In this document: in pieces, positions 23,640 to 34,979 of the stretch | How positions within the stretch are numbered: the stretch's first letter is position 1 | Layout of the letters: every line of letters starts with the position of its first letter | Assembly: GCA_021234155.1 (NCBI GenBank) | Contig: JAJEKV010000075.1 | Span: 1,612,001 to 1,676,000, forward strand | DNA: 64,000 nucleotides | Direction: 5' to 3' | DNA from: Isoetes taiwanensis | Lineage: Eukaryota > Streptophyta > Lycopodiopsida > Isoetales > Isoetaceae | Program-made: the position numbers and the translations under genes | Notes under the pieces: generated by a model | The model's database searches: none | Told to the model about the DNA's origin: nothing | The model's input: only the letters and a program-made list of their open reading frames with translations

Positions 23640-26235
23640 TTGATTTGAATATAATATCCCATAAAATATTCTAAATACGCGGTTGCAATTGTCTGGGATT
23701 AATTAGGGTTTTGTGACACTTTGTGATACTTAGACGACAGAGATTGTTTAGAGATTGTTTGGGATTTCTTAGACGGTAGAGACTGTTTGGGATTTCTGTG
23801 GAAGGTAGATAGCTATGCAATCCAAGAGTCATGTCTATCCATGCTAGGAGGAACTGACCGTGCTTCTTCAGCTTGTAGAAAGAAATTTTAGTGTTAATGT
23901 ATGAAAAGTGACATCATGGTACTTTTGCAGGTGCTCTACTTGTTGCTGGAGGCTTTCTTTCTTCTTTAATCAAAGGAGGTACATAGGGGCTACGATCTGG
24001 CGAAGCAGTTTTGGGAGGCTTGCTTTTAACAGTCTTGGAAACAAGGGCATTCATCTCTGTCTCATGTTGAAGGGCAAGAAGGATCATTTTTGCTTGAAAA
24101 CTTTTGGCTATCCTATTTTGTGAATTCTTATTGAGCTAATGATCAGATTTGTGGAATCACTTTTTGTTATAGCTTCCTCAAGCTTATCCAGTCTTTGGCA
24201 CTCTATAGAGATCCCCGCTGCTTGCGGAAACTTGCCATTCGGCATGCACTTGGAAAGGAATGTTGTGGGACAGAGGCATTGTAGCAGATGCTTAAAAAAA
24301 TAACAGTAATTAAGACTTACTTATTCAACATTCTTTCCACAATTGCTACCAAACGAGGTGTTTCGTTGTTCTCCAATGATTTTGCACGAATAGAAATATA
24401 CTCATCTATGCACTTTGCTGTATTTTAAACATCAAGCACTTAAGACATACAGGGAAAAGCATTTTAGTAAAAATAATCCAAGCATGCTAATGCTTATGTT
24501 CAATTGCTTTCATATAAAAAGCAAGTTGTTGCCTCCGCAATTTTATTTTCGCATCATGCAAAGAATATTACACTCAGTTAGTGATTCATCGTACGTCAAG
24601 TAACACGTTACATTTCAGATGCAGATCAAAGCTATCTTATCCGTGTTATACATGACCATTTGTCGAAAAGGCTTATAAAGGAATACAGAATGAATAATCC
24701 TAAATAGCATTATCTTAAATAGCTACCATACTTTACTCATCACCTATGCTTATATCCTGTCACTGTGGTATTTATGCCACCACAATGTGAATATTAGATC
24801 ATGTGATAAAGCCCTCAATATAGCTCACTAGTCCAGTTTTCTAAACATCAAGAAGCCCTAGGCACTCGATTTATAACGATGAATTATGTTCAATGAGCAA
24901 TACTATTATTTTTAAAATCGCACAAACTAACCCTGAATTCCACTGTTTCATTTTAAACCCTTTACATATGTTATATACAAGTGTTATGTAACACATGTTT
25001 TTGAATAGTGAAATCCACTTTCAAAATTCAATAAACCGTTCACATTCTCTTCTTTGTGTTATGCAGCGATGTGATGGTGTGAAGTTGGCATTTTATGGAC
25101 AACAATCTGCTAAGAATGCCATTTGATGCAACTGCTGCCTTGCTTTTTTTCAAAATTTCTTCTCTCTTCTTTATTTTGTACATGGCCCCCAGAATTGCTA
25201 AAGCAAGAAGTTTGAGTTTTGGCCATATTCTTTAGCTACAAGTGTTTTGTGATTACCATCGGAATTCTAAAACTTATTTTTCGTATAATCTCATTGACCA
25301 TACATTGATCGAAGTTATAAAACTTATTTTGTTCGTGGATGCATATTGATCATACATTGTTTTCCTTAGTAACTTCTAGACTAATTCTCTAAAGAAAACC
25401 TGATGTTAAAATGTGAAATTCTATGCTCAATAACGTTAACTATTAATTGCTTTTCAAGTTATTTCATGAGAAAAAATCGGATGACAATGAATGGCCTTAA
25501 GAACTAGATGCCCCATACATCACTAATCGACATGATTGACCTGGTTTCCCTGTCAACATTTCACATTACAGTGATATATGCCATTCCATATCCATTTTTT
25601 ATGCCTCCTATGCTGAACAATTGAACAACTAGAGAGAAAAAACAAGGAAGTAAGGCATTAACAAACTATATATGCATTTCTCTCTAGAAAAGGATGGAGA
25701 AAATATTTCTAGGGCTTGGGCTTGACATTGAAAACAACAAAATCTTCAGTACAAATGCTGACCTAAAGAATCTGGGATAAAAAAAAATGTTGCTCAGAAA
25801 GGAAGACTTTTGGAGGCAACATATGTCATTGATATAAAATTGTAAAGCATATGTCTGCGCGTATTTCACTTGCAGGTGACCTCCAAGAGTTAGTTTGCCT
25901 AGTACACCCCATCTAAGAATCAAATTTGTGGTATGCCCTCACATGGTCAACATCCATCATTCAAGTTTGATAGTCATGTACTCAAACAAGCATAGTGAAT
26001 GAGAATAATCTATTCAATATCTTTCACTTATCACGTATACTCATCCAAATACAACTATTACACATTAAATATTAGATATTATACATAGGTTTCAATAGCA
26101 GAAAGGTCAACTTGCTCAAAACCAAAAAAACATAAGAAAATGGATAGATCCTCAAACTATATAAATGGTTGCCACCAATGAAGCATGAATTGACTTATGA
26201 TTCGAATTAATTCTATACCATTGTCATGCATGTGT
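23640..26235. other. AT-rich intergenic DNA
   Basis: No gene supported. Small ORFs (23,908-24,123 +; 24,415-24,603 +; 25,684-25,923 -) lack motifs. A short duplication of gattgtttgggattt occurs near 23,735-23,800. Confidence 0.45.
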
Positions 26236-26239
26236 CCCT

Positions 26240-27330
26240 TTGTGTGAATAATAGTTGCAAGATATGTTGAATCCAATCCACAGCTCTATTGATTGCCTCA
26301 TCCTTGCTGGGATTATCTGGAAGATTAATTGGGAGCAAGGCCATCACAACAACAAGAGAATCATCCATATGGGGATATACCTGGTTCTCGAATTGGAATC
26401 TCCATCCTCCCGCCTTTTCTCACTAGTTTCTCATACCCAATCCCCACGTTGCACAACCTTCTGTCGCACCAAAAATTCTGACCCCTTTGAATTGTAGGAT
26501 GATCTGGATTGATCCCAGAATTGACGAGGGATTGAATTACATGGGCAGTATCCCAAAGAACCTAAGTGAATTTCTACTGCACTCGGAGCTCGTCATTTGT
26601 CTCGATGGCAAAGAATTTTTGCCATGCTTTGAAAGCAGTCTCCACAATTGGATCAGATGCCTGTCCTTCGGTCTAGCACTTTCTTGGCAGCTTAAATCCC
26701 TCTATTTCTCAGAGGCACCATATTATACTTTTTTGAAAGCTTAGAAGCATGATCCATACAAATATATACGTCTGCCCATGTGCCTTTATGTGGCATTCTA
26801 TAGCCAACAGTTTTGCGGCCTTCAGTGTAGAGTTCATCTAGAGACAAAGGAAGATTTATGTTGAGGACTAGTTTTTGATCGACAGTGCAGCTATGGCCCA
26901 ACTAGCCATGTCGTAGACATTAAAAGGAAACTAAATTGGCAAAAGCATGATCCAGGGAGGGATGGAAGAAATGCCACTCCAATCAAAGCAGCCAAGGAGG
27001 GCAAGTTTGAGCTTGGTGAATACCAAGCACCCGCTAATGCCACCATGCTCCAAAATGAATCGGCAAGCATTTTGAAGTGCTGGGTCAGTGCCAGGAACAT
27101 TCAGCAGCCTGAGAATCATGTAGACTTCTACAGAGACACTCAAATTTCCACCATCCCTATAGAACAAATCCCACCCTCCATGATCATGCTGGTGGGAGCA
27201 CACAAATTGTCCGGGTCCTTGTCTAGAGGAGCTTGCATTGAAGCATATCTTCTTTTAGTTTCTTTAATTGCCACATTTGATCCTGGGTTATTGGCTTATG
27301 AGGTGTTCGAAAACTAGGAAGGAGCAGAGT
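26240..27330 (-). pseudogene. Squalene-hopene-cyclase-type triterpene synthase, fragment
   Basis: Reading leftward from about 27,330, a DGG-type repeat leads into NLSVSVEVYMILRLL, then ILEHGG and SGISSIPPWIMLLP (27,203-26,931). After a frame change come WDTAHVIQSLV and, near 26,425-26,330, GGWRFQFEN followed by PHMDDSLVVVMALL. The SVSVE-Y and SIPPxIMLLP phrases are those of squalene-hopene cyclases, which turn squalene into hopanoids at membranes. Such genes are known in bacteria, ferns and mosses but not seed plants. The catalytic DXDD acid motif is here HMDD, with the key first aspartate replaced. At least two in-frame stops precede WDTA. Both the N-terminal part and the last domain are missing. 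Confidence 0.75.
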
Positions 27331-28114
27331 ATCACAGGCGCGGACTAGAAAATTGCAAAGCAGATGGTGCTTCTGATAGAGGTTCTTCTGCGGCAGCATC
27401 TTGCTTTTTTGGGTTGAGTTGCATGCTTTTTAGGCTCAGGCAGCAGTAGTCTAGAAATAAAATCTCGATCTGCAAGGTTGTGAAGCCATGAAGCATAACT
27501 TCCATGAAGCATGATCATGCCACTCAGAGGACGTTAATTTTGTGCGAGAATATGGGCGCTAGAGTATTGATTTGCTGTGTAGATCTCGCCAGATTTTAGA
27601 AATGGAAGGAGAGGTTTTGTGGTCTGTGCAGATCCGCTTCTTTCTTCCTTGTTTTCGTTTCTTTTGATTCAGACTGTTCTGCTAGATTTGGATATTGTAT
27701 GTTTGCTTCTTGCTTTAAAGCAGAGATTCTTTAGTAAGAAGCCAATGAGCGAGGGCTCTGTTGAGGCCATTGAGCCTGAAGATTCGATTTCTAGAATTCT
27801 AGAACAGTGGTGCAAGCGCCATTGATGCTGAAGACCCATCTTGGATAGTGTAGGTGTAGTATTATGTAGGCTTGTTTGTAGCTTACATAGTTGTGGACGC
27901 ATCAATGGGTCTTCTAAAGTGCAACCCATTGATGCGTTGGCATCTTGTTGTATTGTGTAGTGAATATTAGTGGAGAGATTTTATAATTGTAATGCAATAC
28001 ACAGCTTGACCGAATTGCTGTAAAATTACACTTCTATAAGGCATAACTTCTTAGAGCGGCGCCGCCAGACTTAATGATAGATCGCTGCTATGCTCTCTCA
28101 TCGATGCTTTGTTC

Positions 28115-28152
28115 TCCATCCATCCATCCATCCATCCATCCATCCATCCATC
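28115..28152. repeat. (CCAT)n microsatellite
   Basis: About nine uninterrupted ccat/atcc units. Confidence 0.95.
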
Positions 28153-28468
28153 AATCACTAGAACCGGTATCGGCCAAGAACAGGTATGTTCTCAACCAAT
28201 ATGCTGAGGGTGCTTTCCCATGGGCCCGTCTGACCTGGATATAAGCGCTTACGTGGCAAGGTCGTGGCAAAATCGTCCTGGACCCTAAATTGCCACTTTC
28301 CTATGGACAAATAAACCTGGACTCTGTTTTTGAAAAATGGGAGGCTAAAATCGACCGGTAGCTCCGGATCTGGCTGCTCCAGTATTCGCTGATAATCCAA
28401 GTAATACTCTGGGATCCGAGTGCTCCAAAAATGTTATGCAGAATCCCGGTGTTGTGATGTCTAAGTAT

Positions 28469-28719
28469 TCTATTCTGGTATTCAAAATCCGAATTTTCCC
28501 ATTTCTTTCTGATGTGCCATCCCTTTCTTATGTCTTCTCTATCCTTTTTGAATCAAATACAGGTTTAAGGATCATAATTTCTAGGACACAATATCCCTCT
28601 AGTTTTGTATTTTGATATTCAGAATCTAAGTTTTTCCATTCCCTTTCTGACGTGCCGTCTCTTTCTTATGTCTTTACTGCTTTTCTGAATCAAACAAAGG
28701 TTTAAGAATCATAAATTCT
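28469..28719. repeat. Tandem duplication, two ~116-bp copies
   Basis: Copies at about 28,469-28,584 and 28,604-28,719, sharing phrases such as tttcttatgtct and ggtttaag.atcata, with moderate divergence. They lie just upstream of the Harbinger transposase start and may be part of that element's 5' region. Confidence 0.75.
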
Positions 28720-28860
28720 TTTAAAGGTGTTGATTAGCTTGATGAATTTTATATTTAGTGGCAAAAGGTATTGATTAGCTTGAATCACCATTTTCTTCAA
28801 TTTTTGTAAACTAGTAGGCCTTTTCTCGAACTGTAGCATTTATTCTTTTTAGTTTACAAT

Positions 28861-29679
28861 ATGGCACCTATTGTGCTGCGAGCAGTTCTGATATTCATAC
28901 TAGCCACTATGATAGAAGCAATGGTAGAGGCACTCAGAATTATTGACCATATGAATGCCTTGATTAACGAGTCCTTTATGGAAACAGAAATGAAGGTATT
29001 TGAGCAAAGACAAAATGATGAACATCTTATCTTTGAGGAATCCAACCACATGATGGACATGAGTACTCCATCTCTTGCAGCAACTCTGATGCATCCAGAT
29101 GCTGGCATTATTGAGGTTGATCTAAGTGGGAGCAATTTCAGCCAATGGTACATAAGGCCTCGATCATAACATTGGTGGATTCATTTTCAAGAAACTGTTA
29201 TGCATACGGATCCAGCTCGATTCAAAGAAATGTTTCGAGTCTCAATTGATACTTATCTATACATTTGTGACCTTTTATTTGATGACTTGTAAAGGAATCC
29301 ACCATTTCCTTTGAGTACCTGGAAGACATATGTCGGTGAGAATACAAGTGGCAATCGGTTTGAGACGTCTAGCATCAGCAGAAACTCTTTTGTCATTATT
29401 AGAACAATTTGGAGTTGGTAAGTCAAATGTCTCGAGGGTCACAAACTTGTTTGTGGATGCACTGCTCTCCCAATCAAGCCATCATTTGAAATGGCCAGAT
29501 TCCAGTCACTTCGTGGCCTTCCAAACTGTTGTGGGGCCATTGATTGTACACACGTGATTATAGAATTGCCGAGTAATGAACTGGAAGTGGACTGGTATGA
29601 TAGAATAAAGAGATATTCTATGGTTCTGCAAGCTATTGCAGATCATCACACAAAATTTCTTGATCTCATGGCTGGTATT
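28861..29679 (+). pseudogene. PIF/Harbinger transposase, part 1 of 3
   Basis: ATG at 28,861. After an N-terminal lead comes the conserved PIF/HARBI1 order: YIRPRS..HWW, FKEMFRVSIDTY, VAIGLRRLAS, LEQFGVGKSNVSRV and GLPNCCGAIDCTHV, whose aspartate is the first catalytic residue. It ends at FLDLMAGI (29,679), where a 3.0-kb element is inserted; the protein continues as PGSVNDTRVL at 32,685. In-frame stops TAA at 29,167 and TAA at 29,290, then frameshifts near 29,330 and 29,490, show decay. This nuclease normally cuts and pastes its own element at 3-bp targets together with a Myb-like partner, which is not seen here. Confidence 0.88.
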
Positions 29680-29918
29680 CACAAACCCCGAGGGGGGGTG
29701 GAATACTATATGCTGTTGATTTTGCACGTACGAAATCAACAGCATATAGTATTCCGCTTGAAATCTTATAGTATTTTGCGAATCTTGTTATACAGTATAG
29801 CAAATTTTGTACTTGCATACCCCACAAACGAGGAACTTTACGTACGGTGTAGATTAAGGAATAAGGGGTGAATATGCCTATCCAACAGCTCTCGTTGCCC
29901 GGAGTCACCCCCCGTGTG
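29680..29918. mobile_element. MITE copy 1
   Basis: About 240 bp. Shares with 31,191-31,439 the sequence from ttttgcacgtacgaaatcaa to the end gtcacccccc, with small changes. Ends are CACA.../...TGTG with a G-run/C-run pair. A local perfect stem (ggaatactatatgctgttga and its complement) lies at about 29,699-29,755. Non-coding. Confidence 0.75.
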
Positions 29919-31190
29919 ATATGTAGCATAATAACATGGGGTTTTCTTTGTGTTTTTGAACGCTTTTCACTAAGGTTTTCCTATGATTTCGTGATGTATT
30001 CAAATGGATGTACTAATGCGTACATCTAGAGTGCACCATTTCTGAGCCATTGATTTTAGCCTTTTTTTTCAATGGTCAACAACCAATGGCTCACAACAAA
30101 AGCCATTTTTTTGTGCGTGTGGTGCATAATGGTCAACAACCAATGGCTCACAACAAAAGCCCTCTTTTTGTGTGTGTGGTGCATAATGGGCACATGACGG
30201 GCTTGAAGGGCGCATGAAGGGCTTGAAGGGCGCATGTAGTGCAGTTTCCCCGCCGGCAACACATTTCTTATCATAACTTTTGATCCGAGCTCTGTTTGGA
30301 TGATTTTTATTGCGTTGGAAAGCTCTTTCCGAGATCTTTTGATAGTGTATGATATGGATATGTTTGGTTAAGTTATCTATGCTAAAACAGCAATTTTTCG
30401 GCCAGGTTGGGCACATGAAGGGCTTGAAGGGCGCATGTAGTGCGTTTCCCTGCCGGCAACACATTTCAGATCATAACTTTTGATCCGAGCTCTGTTTTAG
30501 ATGATTTTTATTGCCTTGAAAAGCTATCTCGAGATCTTTTGATAGTGTATGATGTGGATATGTTTGGTTAAGTTATCTATGCTAAAACATCAATTTTTCG
30601 GCCGGGTTTGGTAGGCTTTCACATCCTACCGGTTGATTATCTGAGATTGCGCTTATTGGATATTGTTTTATGGCTCATTCCGAATGAAGCTTGCAAAAAA
30701 TTACCATGCATTTTTAGATTTTGAGGCAGTTATTAAGCAAATTCCAAGGCTTCTAGATCCTTGTGCTAACAAGCATAAAAGTTTCCCACTTTGGTTTCTC
30801 ACCACAAGAATCCATGGAGGCCAAAGGCTGCTCTTAAATTCCAGTTGAAAAATGTTTGTGTATGGGTGTTGCAAACTTTATGACTTTCAGAATAATGGGA
30901 TTAATCTGCTCTATCTTTATGGTAAGTTTTACTTATGTTCTATTTGTTTTATTGTGATGAAATTCAAAAGCTACAGGTGATGAAAGCCTCAAATGAATTC
31001 TAGTTTTTTTTCTGGTTTGAATTCTAAAATTTTTATCCAATTAACATTCAACCATTAAATCCCCCAACACATAACAACCATTGACATTAACAACCAACAC
31101 ATAACTACCATTGACATTAATTAACACAACCATTGGGTCCAACACATTTAAATTAAAATCCCCATCAAACCCCCTTTGGTTTGGGTGCAT
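29919..31190 (+). repeat. Left arm of the palindrome
   Basis: Starts atatgtagcataataaca. Holds a tandem pair of ~200-bp units (about 30,225-30,405 and 30,425-30,605) and, at 30,663-30,848, a 61-codon ORF ([19 protein letters not shown]...) that is mirrored in the right arm. A GGTAAG donor-like site follows at about 30,919, so this may be a captured host exon; its source is not recognised. Confidence 0.8.
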
Positions 31191-31439
31191 ATTCACACAG
31201 GGGGTGACGTAGGGCAGCGAGAGCCCTCATAATTGTATTTTGCACGTACGAAATCAACGTCATATAGTATTTCGCTTGAAATCTTATAGTATTTTGCGAT
31301 TCTTGTTATACAGTATAGCAAATTTTGTACTTGCATACCCCACAAACGAGGAACTTTACGTACGGTGTAGATTAAGGAATAAGGGGTGAATATGCCTATC
31401 CAACAGCTCTCGTTGCCCGGAGTCACCCCCCGTGTGAAT
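31191..31439. mobile_element. MITE copy 2, at the palindrome centre
   Basis: 249 bp, with terminal inverted repeats ATTCACACAGGGGGTGAC / GTCACCCCCCGTGTGAAT. Same orientation as copy 1. The flanks ggtttgggtgcat and atgcacccaaacc are mirror images, so it lies exactly at the axis of the palindrome. Confidence 0.8.
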
Positions 31440-32680
31440 ATGCACCCAAACCAAAGGGGGTTTAAGGGGGATTTTAATTTAAATGCGTTGGACCCAATAG
31501 TTGTGTTAATTAATGTCAATGGTAGTTATGTGTTGGTTATTAATGTAAATGGTTGTTATGTGTTGGTTGTTATGTGTTGGGGGATTTAATTTTTATATGT
31601 TGGATGTTAATGGTTTGTGTTGCAAAAAAATTTTTTTTGGCCCCTTCGGGCCTTAGGAACTTCGCGGGGTGACAAAAATTTTAGAATTCAAACCAGAAAA
31701 AAACTAGAATTCATTTGAGGCTTTCATCACCTGTAGCTTTTGAATTTGGTCACAATAAAACAAATAGAACATAAGTAAAAGTTACCATAAAGATAGAGCA
31801 GATTGATCCCATTATTCTGAAAGTCATAAAGTTTGCAACACCCATACACAAACATTTTTCAACTAGAATTTAACAGCAGCCTTTGGCCTCCATGGATTCT
31901 TGTGGTGAGAAACCAAAGTGGGAAACTTTTCTGCTCGTTAGCACAAGGATCTAGAAGCCTTGGAATTTGCTTAATAACTGCCTCAAAATCTAAAAATGCA
32001 TGGTAAGTTTTTGCAAGCTTCATTCGGAATGAGCCATAAAACAATATCCAATAGCGCAATCCTGTATTAATCAGCTGGTAGGATGTGTTAGCCTACCAAA
32101 CCCGGCCGAAACATTGTTGTTTTAGCATAGATAACTAAACCAAACGTATCCATATCATACACTATCAAAAAGATCTCGGAGAGAGCTTTCCAAGCAATAA
32201 AAATCATCTCAAACAGAGCTCTGGATCAAAAGTTATAATAAGAAATGTGTTGCCGGCGGGGAAACTGCACTACATGCGCCCTTCAAGCCCTTCATGTGCC
32301 CATTATACACCACACACACAAAAAAGGGGCTTTTGTTGTGAGCCATTGGTTGTTGGGCTAAAATCGATGGCCCTCCATGTGCCCATTATGCACCACACGC
32401 ACAAAAAAAGGGCTTTTGTTGTGAGCCCTTGGTTGTTGGGCTAAAATCAATGGCCCTTCATATGCCCATTATGCACCACACGCACAAAAAAAGGGCTTTT
32501 GTTGTGAGCCATTGGTTGTTGACCATTAAAAAAAAAAAAAGGCTAAAATCAATGGCTCAGAAATGGTGCACTCTAGATGTACGCATTAGTACATCCATTT
32601 GAATACATCACGAAATCACAGGAAAACCTTAGTGAAAAGCGTACAAAAACACAAAGAAAACCCCCTGTTATTATGCTACA
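31440..32680 (-). repeat. Right arm of the palindrome
   Basis: Reverse complement of the left arm. Carries the mirrored ORF at 32,059-31,859 (-) and three tandem copies of a ~80-bp unit containing gggcttttgttgtgagcc (about 32,296-32,540), of which the left arm has two diverged copies. A GC-rich scrap (ggccccttcgggcc ... cggggtgac, 31,640-31,673) has no left-arm partner and may be a remnant of another MITE. Confidence 0.8.
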
Positions 32681-32826
32681 TATTCCAGGTAGTGTTAACG
32701 ACACGAGAGTACTCCGTGTGTCAAGCTTTAAGGCACTAGTGGAAGATGGTCATCGATAGAATGGACCAGTGATGCATCATAACAATCAGCCTATTCGTGA
32801 GTAAATTCTAGGTGATGCTGGATACC
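32681..32826 (+). pseudogene. PIF/Harbinger transposase, part 2 of 3
   Basis: Continues part 1: PGSVNDTRVL (second catalytic aspartate) and, after TAG and TAA stops, ILGDAGY. The reading is cut at the codon for Y by the 20.3-kb element and resumes in the same frame with PLMPWL at 53,128. Confidence 0.88.
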
Positions 32827-32851
32827 GGGTGAAAGCATGTTGTAGTGGAAC
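32827..32851 (+). repeat. Left terminal inverted repeat
   Basis: Begins GGGTGAAAGCATGTTG and continues to 32,851; exact reverse complement of 53,100-53,124. A looser match (accacattttt / tgtggtggga) extends to about 32,900. Confidence 0.93.
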
Positions 32852-33071
32852 AAAAACGTGCATTTTAGCACCACATTTTTGGGTGCTAAGTGTGGTGGGA
32901 ACTACCGAATTTGTAGTGGGAGAGGGTGTAAAATCGCTAGTGGGGTACAACTTTTGGCGAAGCGTTTAAGCACTTTAAGTGCTGAAACTCGCGGACGTCG
33001 AAGCCCGTCACGCCCTTCTCCCTCCTTTTCCCCTGGGCGCGAAAACTCAGATCAGTGTTTCACTGTTGACG

Positions 33072-33386
33072 ATGGAGGCATGGAGCGCGGATGATTTTCA
33101 CACCATCAGAGGTCTGTGCAATTCGGGGGTGAAGCCCCACGAGGAAGAAGCTTGGTTGGAAAATAATGTCACGGATCGAGATTGGGATTCTGTTTGGACA
33201 AAGAAGTTGAAGAAGGGAAAGATAAAATGGCACTGTGCAAAGGAGCATCTTCAAGAGAAGTTGGAAACACTCTCCGAAAAAATCTACAAGAATTGTCACA
33301 ACAAAGAAGTAAGAAAGCAACTGCCCTTGCTTTTGCGCTTTGAAAATTGCACTAGATCAATACTTGCACCGAGGAACACAAAGTAA
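33072..33386 (+). CDS. Hypothetical protein, first exon near the left terminus
   Basis: ATG at 33,072, 245 bp inside the left terminus, opens MEAWSADDFHTIRGLC and runs as a charged, tryptophan-containing ORF. A GTAAGA donor at 33,310 (after HNKE) suggests an intron; otherwise the frame ends at 33,386. Downstream, 33,600-34,053 encodes a glutamate/lysine/leucine-rich stretch (EELKVLEEEQRLLHF) with coiled-coil character. Together with the FCP1-like exon at 35.0 kb these may be exons of one gene, all on the plus strand, but the middle (34.13-34.6 kb) is in a suspected low-quality patch and cannot be joined with confidence. Confidence 0.4.
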   Translation: MEAWSADDFHTIRGLCNSGVKPHEEEAWLENNVTDRDWDSVWTKKLKKGKIKWHCAKEHLQEKLETLSEKIYKNCHNKEVRKQLPLLLRFENCTRSILAPRNTK

Positions 33387-34979
33387 ATCGGGCTGCATTT
33401 GTCGTGCAATGTCAAAGATACCACAACAATAGACAAGTAAAAACAGAGGCGTATGTTGTAGCACATGTTAGGAAAAATCGAAATGAAGGCAAAGCCAAAG
33501 GTGGCAAAATGGATCAAATGAGGTCAAGTGCATGTGATGAAAACATAAAACCTTAGAGAATGCAAAGATGAGATTGGAAAATCAGTTTTACTTATCACAA
33601 AGAACTGAAGCAAGAGGGAAGTGAGCTGAAAGGCAATGAGAAGGCCTCTGAATTACAGAAAATGATGTTGGAAGAGGCTGAAAACAGTTTAAGACAGGCC
33701 ACAAATGATTTGGCTACAAAACAGGAGGAGTTCAAGCTTAATCCAACATGTGAGTTGGAGGCAGAAGTTAAAGATTTGGAGCAGACTGTCCAGATGGAAA
33801 CTTGGCACAGAACAAGGTACAAAAAGCAATGAACCCTACATCCGTTAATGAGCGTGTCAAACGTAAACTCAAACTTGAGGAGGAGTTAAAAGTTCTCGAA
33901 GAAGAACAGAGACTCCTGCATTTCTACATAAACAATTTGTGGAAGCTGAAAATGGATACTCCTGCAACATTTAGCATCTCTACTATTATACGAGATAAGT
34001 TGCTAGTGGAAGATTCATTTTATACATGTTCTAATGTGGTCCGAATTCACTAAAGCTTACAAAAGTTAGTTTAGCAATCGAATTGCCAACATGAGTATCA
34101 TATAGCTTGTTGTTCATTGTTGAGAGGAGGACAATGTATTCATGGTTGCCCCGAAAGGTGCCGAGGGTGTATTTGACGAGCTAGGTTTTGGCCATGTTGC
34201 GTGTGCTTCAAATAGTACACCAAAAAGGATGTGTTAATCCGGCCCCGCAATTGAGGTCTCACCGCTGAGGGTTCAAAGAAGGACAATGGTGCCATTTGAA
34301 GATGCACAACACACCGCAAAAGTCCTATAGGAGTACAAATCAATTGTGACTCGATTTGATTGCAACAAATGCAGAACCACCACCACCACCACCCAAGAAG
34401 TCATCCAAGAAGCTATAGAAGAAGTCAGAAACACAACACCGGTTGTGGAAAAAACAACAGACCGATTGTACACAATCGAAGCACCTAAGGAAGTTGAGGG
34501 AGTAATTCCATCTGGATGAGGGCAACTTGGCTGAATATTTGCGTAAAGGAAAGGGCGTAAGAACAAAGAGGGGTAAGCCGGAGGATAGCAAAGTAGTTGT
34601 TCAAAGCTACAAGAAAGAGAACAAGAAGTAGCTATGCAAAAGATGCAGAAGCGGTCTCAATCATGACACCACACATATCGGTGTGTTCTCAAGAAAATGC
34701 GTAATCAGGGCCCTCAAGGTTCAGGTGAGCCTGATCTTCAACAAGTGATTTCTGCCATTAATAACCCTGGAAAGGGGGTATGGGCATTGTTGGGCAAGTC
34801 CACAACTTAGTGTTGATTAAAACATTGAATATTATTGATTTTCTTTTGTTGCATTCACTGTAGGATTACCAGTTCATTCTGTTAGGTCAGAGAATCCTGC
34901 TGTTGATACAGAAAGGTTTCCACATTCAACCCATTTTTCATTTTCATCTTCATCTATTTATTCATGTAGTAATTCCTGT

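Larger units (their letters stand above)
27331..28860. other. Intergenic, no recognised gene
   Basis: Contains weak ORFs at 27,619-27,825 (+) and 28,400-28,158 (-, 80 codons, unrecognised). The minus-strand ORF has good amino-acid composition (proline/arginine mixed) and might be an exon remnant; no neighbours support it. Confidence 0.35.
29680..32680. mobile_element. 3.0-kb palindromic (hairpin) element inside the Harbinger gene
   Basis: Removing this block rejoins the Harbinger protein exactly (MAGI / PGSVND) and leaves TATT on both sides (29,676-29,679 and 32,681-32,684), a possible 4-bp target duplication. The core is a long inverted repeat: 29,919-31,190 is matched in reverse complement by 31,440-32,683, with a 249-bp MITE in the loop. 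A related MITE-like unit sits at the left edge. The arms differ by small tandem expansions and one ~60-bp insertion near 31,622-31,680. No transposase is encoded; a transcript through it could fold into a ~1.2-kb duplex. Confidence 0.85.

Noticed and set aside
29167-29292. Stops repaired by U-to-C RNA editing
   Set aside because: Such editing is known in organelles of ferns, lycophytes and hornworts, not in nuclear transposase genes; frameshifts in the same gene also argue for decay.
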